Part shown: piece after piece, positions 5,733-10,335 of the stretch
Layout of the letters: the number at the start of each line of letters is the position of its first letter
How positions within the stretch are numbered: position 1 is the first letter of the stretch
Origin: Acidimicrobiia bacterium
Lineage (GTDB): Bacteria > Actinomycetota > Acidimicrobiia > Spongiisociales > SHLN01
Reading direction: 5' to 3'
Assembly (NCBI GenBank): GCA_013043085.1
Contig: JABDOU010000141.1
Location: forward strand, 1 to 10,335
Length of the DNA stretch: 10,335 nucleotides
The notes under the pieces: model-generated
Databases searched by the model: none
The model's input: only the letters and a program-made list of their open reading frames with translations
Told to the model about the DNA's origin: nothing
Position numbers and translations under genes: made by a program

Positions 5733-6950
5733 GGAAACGAGTTGGCTCAGCGTGTAAATGACCAGGCCGGCCACTCCGCCAACCACCGTGCCGCTGATCC
5801 TGATGAACTGCAGGTCGCGCCCGATGAGGTTTTCGATTCTCTTGGTCGTCTCGTCTGTATCCCACGACGCAACGGTCGCCTCCACCAGATTCGACACATC
5901 CTCCTCGAATCGTTCTACGAGCTCGCGGCTGATGTTCAAAACCCGATCATCGATTCTTCGGCGCAGATCTTCATCTTTCCGCAATGATGACGCGAATCGG
6001 GTTACGGCTTCCTCGATGCGAGCGACCAGCTCGCCCTCCCCGGCTTCAGCTTGCTTTTGGAGATCGCTCTTGGTCGACTGCCAGACTCCGTCCAACAAGC
6101 CTTGTACGGCGGGATGTTGAACCAACTCTTCTTTGAACTCTTCAAGGCGCTTTTCGATCAGTGGGTCGGATTCGAGGCGTTGAACCTGATCGTCGACCAT
6201 CGAGGCAAACGTCCCTCGAAACGGATGATCGGGATCCTCGGCAACGTGCTTCGCGAAACGGGCCACCACGTCGACGGCTTGCTGCATGATCACCGCGTCT
6301 ACCTGTCTCGGTACCCACCACGGAGATGCCTCCGACAGAGCGGTTTCGAGCCGATCCTCATTGCTGGCAATCGCAGACACGAAATACGGCATGACGCTGT
6401 CGAGCAAGCCATCGATTCGACCTTCTCCGGTTGCGAGCGCGGCCCACTCCCGAACCAGAGGGGTTATTGGCAACGAACGCAAACGTTCCACGACAATCGT
6501 GCGGAGAGCTTCAGCGATCCGGTCATCGTCGAGATTGCCGGCCACGGTGCCCAGCCCATCGGCGATCCTCACCGCCATTCTGTGCGCGGCGCCGGGCTGT
6601 CCAAGCCAGTCTGATATCCGTTGGGAAACATCGATATCACGAATGCGGGTTTCGATGTTGTCCGGAGACAAGAAACTCTCTTTCATGAAACTGCCGAGAG
6701 CCCGTCCGAGCTGGTCCTTTCGGCTTGGGATGATCGCTGTGTGGGGGATCTTGAGACCAAGCGGGTGGCGGAAGAGCGCGGTGACGGCGAACCAGTCGGC
6801 GAGAGCTCCAACCATGGAAGCCTCGGCCGTTGCACGTATGAAACCGACCCACGAATAGGTCTGCTCGACCCAGAGCGCGATCATGAAAATGATCGTCATC
6901 AAGACCAGGAGACCTGTCGCCAGCCGGGATACGCGATTTGTGTCGTTCAT
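5730..6950 (-). CDS. DUF445 family membrane protein
   Basis: No biochemical function is established for this family (E. coli YjiN is a relative). From the chosen start it has 406 residues. A membrane segment lies near the N-terminus (about 11-28, ATGLLVLMTIIFMIALWV). The family signature follows at about 41-80: TAEASMVGALADWFAVTALF, RHPLGLKIPHTAIIPSRKDQ. A long charged, helix-rich region fills the middle. A second membrane helix ends the protein (about 383-406, GTVVGGVAGLVIYTLSQLV). This suggests a protein tethered at both ends with its charged middle on one face of the membrane. An ATG 33 bases upstream (6983) is in frame, but the ATG at 6950 gives the usual N-terminus and overlaps the holA stop as ATGA, implying translational coupling. 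It ends the comEA-comEC-holA operon. Confidence 0.92.
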   Translation of the reverse strand: MNDTNRVSRLATGLLVLMTIIFMIALWVEQTYSWVGFIRATAEASMVGALADWFAVTALFRHPLGLKIPHTAIIPSRKDQLGRALGSFMKESFLSPDNIETRIRDIDVSQRISDWLGQPGAAHRMAVRIADGLGTVAGNLDDDRIAEALRTIVVERLRSLPITPLVREWAALATGEGRIDGLLDSVMPYFVSAIASNEDRLETALSEASPWWVPRQVDAVIMQQAVDVVARFAKHVAEDPDHPFRGTFASMVDDQVQRLESDPLIEKRLEEFKEELVQHPAVQGLLDGVWQSTKSDLQKQAEAGEGELVARIEEAVTRFASSLRKDEDLRRRIDDRVLNISRELVERFEEDVSNLVEATVASWDTDETTKRIENLIGRDLQFIRISGTVVGGVAGLVIYTLSQLVS

Positions 6951-7936
6951 CGCCTGACCGCCTGGCCACCAAACCACCGGCACAGCGCAACCGTGAGGCG
7001 TTCGAGCGTCACGACGTGGGTCTCCTCCGGCTGGGTCTTGAGAACACGGTCAGCCCGGGCGAGAGCGGCGATAGCGCGACGAAGTTCGCTGTCCGACGTC
7101 TGGGATCGCTGGCGCCATGCCTTCTTGGCCGGGTAGTTGTCCGGCTGGACACCCAGCCACGTCGTCAGGGTTCCCAGATCAGGGGCTGCGGCCGCCAGCG
7201 CGCGGCGCCGCAAATCGCCCTCCAGATAGGCAAGCAAGATGAGCGGATGCGAATGTGTCAGGAAGTCGGCCAGACGCCGCAGCGACTCTTGAACATCTCC
7301 GGCCGCCACCGCGTCGGAAAACAACCAGACCGGTTCTTCTGGCCGATTCTTGAATCGATCTCTAATCGAATCGCCGGTTACCGGACCATCCGATTCGCGA
7401 AGCTGGTCGAGAGCGGCACCGATCGATGCGAGATCCGTACCAAACCGGGAGATCAGAGCTTCCCGGGCTTGGGCGTCAAGCGAGAGGTTGCGGTGTTTTG
7501 CCTCAGTCGCAAGCCATCCGATGGCATCGCGCTCACGCAGGCGTGCGACCCGCTGAGTCTTGCCGTGTTCTTTTACCACCCTGGCCAACGACGTAGGAAG
7601 TGAACCGGTTGACACGAGGATCAAGCGAACCCCTTCCGCCGGTGGCGACACCATCTCCCCAATAATCGCAGCCTCCGCGGCCTGGAGATTCTGCGCGTCG
7701 ACGAGAAGCAGTGGCGGATTGGCCCCGAACAAACTGCCGCTCTGCAATGCGGGGATCACCGGCTCCATGATCTGGCGCATCGTGCCTTCGCCTGCCGGCT
7801 CGCCAGAGCCCTTTCCGGGAACGTCAATCCGCATCGGATCAGGGCCATCGCCGACGAGAGCCATCGCCTCTTTCAGCATCAATTCTCGTTCACCCGGACC
7901 TGCATCGCGAGGCCCAACCACTGCTACCAACTCCAT
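6947..7936 (-). CDS. holA: DNA polymerase III subunit delta
   Basis: Delta is the clamp-loader subunit that opens the sliding beta clamp for loading onto primed DNA; cytoplasmic, part of the replisome. The product has 329 residues from the chosen start, normal for the family. Recognisable stretches in order are the QSGSLFGANPPLLLVDAQNL region (about 65-84), LILVSTGSLPTSLARVVKEHGK (105-126), RFGTDLASIGAALDQL (164-179), and WLFSDAVAAGDVQESLRRL (204-222). Next comes PLILLAYLEGDLRR (231-244), leading into the C-terminal collar domain. I prefer ATG at 7936 (MELVAVVGP), which leaves 11 bp after the comEC TAA. The in-frame ATG at 7996 would overlap comEC and add a basic, unlike-family leader. No clear Shine-Dalgarno precedes 7936, so coupling to comEC translation is likely. 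The sequence is divergent, but context after comEC agrees. Confidence 0.92.
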   Translation of the reverse strand: MELVAVVGPRDAGPGERELMLKEAMALVGDGPDPMRIDVPGKGSGEPAGEGTMRQIMEPVIPALQSGSLFGANPPLLLVDAQNLQAAEAAIIGEMVSPPAEGVRLILVSTGSLPTSLARVVKEHGKTQRVARLRERDAIGWLATEAKHRNLSLDAQAREALISRFGTDLASIGAALDQLRESDGPVTGDSIRDRFKNRPEEPVWLFSDAVAAGDVQESLRRLADFLTHSHPLILLAYLEGDLRRRALAAAAPDLGTLTTWLGVQPDNYPAKKAWRQRSQTSDSELRRAIAALARADRVLKTQPEETHVVTLERLTVALCRWFGGQAVRR

Positions 7937-7947
7937 GGCCACGGACG

Positions 7948-10122
7948 TTAGTCGAAGGGTGGGCAGCCGGGTTCGTCGCAGCGGTCGACATCCCATTCGA
8001 GACCGTGTTGAGCAAACGTGAGCGTGATGTCACCGTTGAGATCCGTCCGAAGCACTTCGGTTCCGGCGCTGTCCAAAGCAGCAATGATGTCGGTAGATGG
8101 GTGGCCGTACGCGTTGTTTCCGACCGGAATGATGGCGACTTTCGAACCAATAGCCACGAGCCAGTCAGGATCGCTTGTGGCTGCCCCCTGGTGCGGCACC
8201 TTGAGCACGTCAGCGTTTACCGGCTGCAGTTCGGACTGAGCGACGATCTCGACATCACCTGTGAAGAGCACCGAGCGCTCTCCGACGCTCACCTTTACCA
8301 CAAGCGACTGATCGTTCGGATTCTTGTATCGTCGGAGCGGGGCAATCACCTCGAGCGAAAACGGTCCGATGTGTTCAACGGTGCCAACCGGGGGAACCCG
8401 GATCTGAATCCCAAACGCAGCGGCCTCTTCGAGAAGCTCCTCATACGGTCCAACCGCGTTGGGATGCCCGGAATGCCACAACGACCCGACCGGGAATGCG
8501 CTGATCACGGGCACGAGGCCGGTCACATGGTCGGCGTGCAGGTGGCTGACGATCATGAGGTCAACCGACGTCACAGACCTGGATGACAGCTCCCTCAATG
8601 CTCCGACAGGGTCGGGTCCACCGTCGATGAGCACCACCTCTCCCCCCGGTCCCAGAAGAATCGTCGAATCTCCTTGGCCCACATCAACGAACACCACAGT
8701 CGGATGGCGGGGTGACCGACCCGAGGGCCGACCAAGGGTCAAACCGACGACGACCACTGCCACGACCAGTGGCCTCATTCGTACAGAACGCATCGCCAAT
8801 CCCCCGGCAAGCACGGCGACAAGTCCCAACGAGGTCAGCTGCGGGCCGCCGAATACCGCCCACGCAACGCCGAGCACTCGATCTGCAAGCCAGGCTGCTA
8901 CGCCCACCAAGAACTCGCTTCCGATCAGGACGCCCACCATCGCGATGGTGGTCGAGAGCGTGACAAGCGGTGCCGCCAGCAGGTTTGCCACCGGGGCGAG
9001 TAGCGGGATGGTTCCCAGACGAAGGAGCAACGGTGCCACAGCGAGCTGTGCTCCCAGCGTCACGTAGAGAGTCGACCACAACCACACCGGCCGCCGATCC
9101 GGTCGAGGGGACGCCATCACACCGGCCGTTGCTGCCACGGAGAGCTGAAATCCGAGCGCACCGGACAACTCCGGCGACACGAGCAGTACGCAAACAACGG
9201 TGATTCCCAGTGCCATCCAACGATCCACCGGCCATGTGACGAGACGCCCGGCGAGCACCAAAGCTGCCATGCCGGACGCACGTACCACCGAGGGTTCCCA
9301 TCGAGTCGCGATCACGAATACACCCAACGCCGCAAGCCCTAGCCACGCTCGCAGTCGTGAGTTGAGCGACAACGGCAACGTCACCATCCACCAACCTGCC
9401 AGGAAGAGCGCCACGTTGCTCCCTGAGACTGCGACAAAATGGGACAAACCGGCCTGTCGCATCGCCTCAATGTCGGCGGCAGCCACCCCGCCCGTGTCGC
9501 CGATCAAGAACCCGGCAACAAGGCTGCGACCGGGTCCCCCGCCTGCTGTCGCATCCATGACCCTGGCTCTCACCGCATTGCCGACCCGTATGAACGGATT
9601 CGAGCTTTCCCGGGTTCGTACGTAGTCGTCAACCTGCAGCGTGCCTGATACCGGCCGCCCTCGGACGTGGGTTGGTTCCGGCCGCATCGAGCCATGAACC
9701 ATGAGGACATCGCCGACCCTGGCGTCGGTTGTGCTCTCGAACACGACAGCTACCGGCGGGCCTCGCCAGACCGACGTTCCGAGCGAGCCAGGCCTCACGA
9801 CATACCTGTGAGCATCTCCGAACGGGTAGGGGCCTGCCAACACCCCAACTTCCATGGAGATCGGTCCGTCGGGTACCCACGCCTGTCCAACAGCGTGATC
9901 GCGTGCCTGAGAGGCAAAACCGCTCGCAAGTCCCACAAGCAGGACTACGACCCAGAAGGTCAACTTTCGTCGCGCAAGGACAACCGACGCTGCCACAGCT
10001 GCCGCGAGGAGCATCCCGCCGGCCGGGAGGATGCGTCCCGATCCCACGCCGATCCACGTCACGACCGCGGCTAGCAGCATTCCGCGACTCGTGAACGGAA
10101 TGGATCGCCAGAACGTTTTCAC
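7948..10122 (-). CDS. comEC: ComEC/Rec2 family competence protein (DNA-uptake channel)
   Basis: Inner-membrane channel that passes single-stranded DNA into the cell during natural transformation. At 724 residues it has the full three-part architecture. N-terminal hydrophobic helices (about 14-70) are followed by a soluble OB-like domain. The multi-helix Competence domain (about 195-460) contains the GLSHFVAVSGSNV signature (225-237). A C-terminal metallo-beta-lactamase domain (about 475-705) shows VDVGQGDSTIL, SHLHADH (526-532, metal-binding HxHxDH), TGD (621-623) and VPHQGA (His644). The nuclease-like metal site therefore looks intact. The start is GTG at 10122, overlapping the comEA TGA as GTGA. 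It lies 11 bp before holA. The C-terminal tail ends CDEPGCPPFD, carrying a Cys pair after the usual domain end. Presence of comEA and comEC suggests transformability, but other Com genes lie outside the window. Confidence 0.96.
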   Translation of the reverse strand: MKTFWRSIPFTSRGMLLAAVVTWIGVGSGRILPAGGMLLAAAVAASVVLARRKLTFWVVVLLVGLASGFASQARDHAVGQAWVPDGPISMEVGVLAGPYPFGDAHRYVVRPGSLGTSVWRGPPVAVVFESTTDARVGDVLMVHGSMRPEPTHVRGRPVSGTLQVDDYVRTRESSNPFIRVGNAVRARVMDATAGGGPGRSLVAGFLIGDTGGVAAADIEAMRQAGLSHFVAVSGSNVALFLAGWWMVTLPLSLNSRLRAWLGLAALGVFVIATRWEPSVVRASGMAALVLAGRLVTWPVDRWMALGITVVCVLLVSPELSGALGFQLSVAATAGVMASPRPDRRPVWLWSTLYVTLGAQLAVAPLLLRLGTIPLLAPVANLLAAPLVTLSTTIAMVGVLIGSEFLVGVAAWLADRVLGVAWAVFGGPQLTSLGLVAVLAGGLAMRSVRMRPLVVAVVVVGLTLGRPSGRSPRHPTVVFVDVGQGDSTILLGPGGEVVLIDGGPDPVGALRELSSRSVTSVDLMIVSHLHADHVTGLVPVISAFPVGSLWHSGHPNAVGPYEELLEEAAAFGIQIRVPPVGTVEHIGPFSLEVIAPLRRYKNPNDQSLVVKVSVGERSVLFTGDVEIVAQSELQPVNADVLKVPHQGAATSDPDWLVAIGSKVAIIPVGNNAYGHPSTDIIAALDSAGTEVLRTDLNGDITLTFAQHGLEWDVDRCDEPGCPPFD

Positions 10123-10335
10123 GGAACCTGGATGAACTCTCGCATCGCCGCGAGCTTCGCCTCGCCAATCCCGGGTACGTCCAATAGATCTTCGACGGTC
10201 GTGAAATGCCCCGACGTCTCCCGGAGACTGACAATGCGTTTCGCCAGAACCGCGCCAACGCCCGGAATTGACTCCAGCTCGGTGGCCGTGGCCTGGTTGA
10301 CGACGACAATGCCATCGTCCAGCCCTGTACCGTCC
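10119..10335 (-). CDS. comEA: ComEA-type helix-hairpin-helix DNA-binding protein (5' end beyond window)
   Basis: ComEA is the membrane-anchored receptor that binds incoming double-stranded DNA outside the membrane and hands it to ComEC. Only the last 71 residues are visible. They form the complete C-terminal tandem helix-hairpin-helix domain: VVVNQATATELESIPGVG, then LAKRIVSLRETSGHF, TTVEDLLDVPGIGEAKL, and a short end AAMREFIQVP. The two hairpins IPGVG and VPGIG contact the DNA backbone in this family. The membrane anchor and linker must lie beyond 10335. The TGA (10121-10119) overlaps the GTG start of comEC by four bases, showing tight coupling. Confidence 0.94.
   Translation of the reverse strand, partial: DGTGLDDGIVVVNQATATELESIPGVGAVLAKRIVSLRETSGHFTTVEDLLDVPGIGEAKLAAMREFIQVP

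Noticed and set aside
6951..6983. Upstream start for the DUF445 protein (ATG at 6983)
   Set aside because: It adds a non-conserved MPVVWWPGGQA leader inside holA; the ATG at 6950 gives the usual N-terminus and an ATGA overlap.
1..10335. Defence island, mobile element, CRISPR or biosynthetic cluster
   Set aside because: All recognised genes are housekeeping or competence genes in ordinary order. No transposase, integrase, toxin-antitoxin pair, repeat array or modular synthase is visible.

Overview
The window looks like a chromosomal housekeeping segment from a GC-rich, Gram-positive-type bacterium, most likely an actinobacterium. The clues are GC-rich codon third positions and two gene groupings familiar from that phylum: glmS-acpS-alr, and comEA-comEC followed by holA. 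An Acidimicrobiia-type lineage is a guess. I see no insertion sequence, phage gene, tRNA, rRNA or CRISPR array.

Layout. (1) Positions 1-3135, minus strand: a cell-envelope and lipid precursor cluster transcribed glmS (glucosamine-6-phosphate synthase) > acpS (holo-ACP synthase) > alr (alanine racemase, running off the left edge). GlmS makes the amino sugar and Alr the D-alanine for peptidoglycan. AcpS activates the acyl carrier protein for fatty-acid synthesis. (2) Positions 3136-3584: a 449-bp divergent intergenic region and the only long non-coding stretch. It holds the strong glmS ribosome binding site, a possible 43-residue small ORF, two perfect hairpins in the glmS leader, a 12-bp palindrome and a perfect 15-bp tandem duplication. 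(3) Positions 3585-5729, plus strand: a class I/II PLP aminotransferase followed without a gap by a beta-lactamase-fold serine hydrolase. They are probably one operon of unknown substrate. (4) Positions 5730-10335, minus strand: a tightly packed operon comEA (5' end off the window) > comEC > holA > DUF445 membrane protein. ComEA-comEC overlap by GTGA and holA-DUF445 by ATGA. ComEA and ComEC form the DNA receptor and inner-membrane channel for uptake of transforming DNA. HolA is the delta subunit of the replicative clamp loader. DUF445 is a membrane protein of unknown role.

The plus-strand pair and the competence operon converge with their stop codons directly touching (TGATCA at 5727-5732), so neither has room for a terminator outside the other's coding sequence.

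I do not see a clearly new multi-gene system. The points most worth a second look are the untranslated or micro-coding leader of glmS, the DUF445 gene coupled to the competence operon, and the orphan aminotransferase/serine-hydrolase pair, whose hydrolase has Gln where the family usually has a catalytic-site His.
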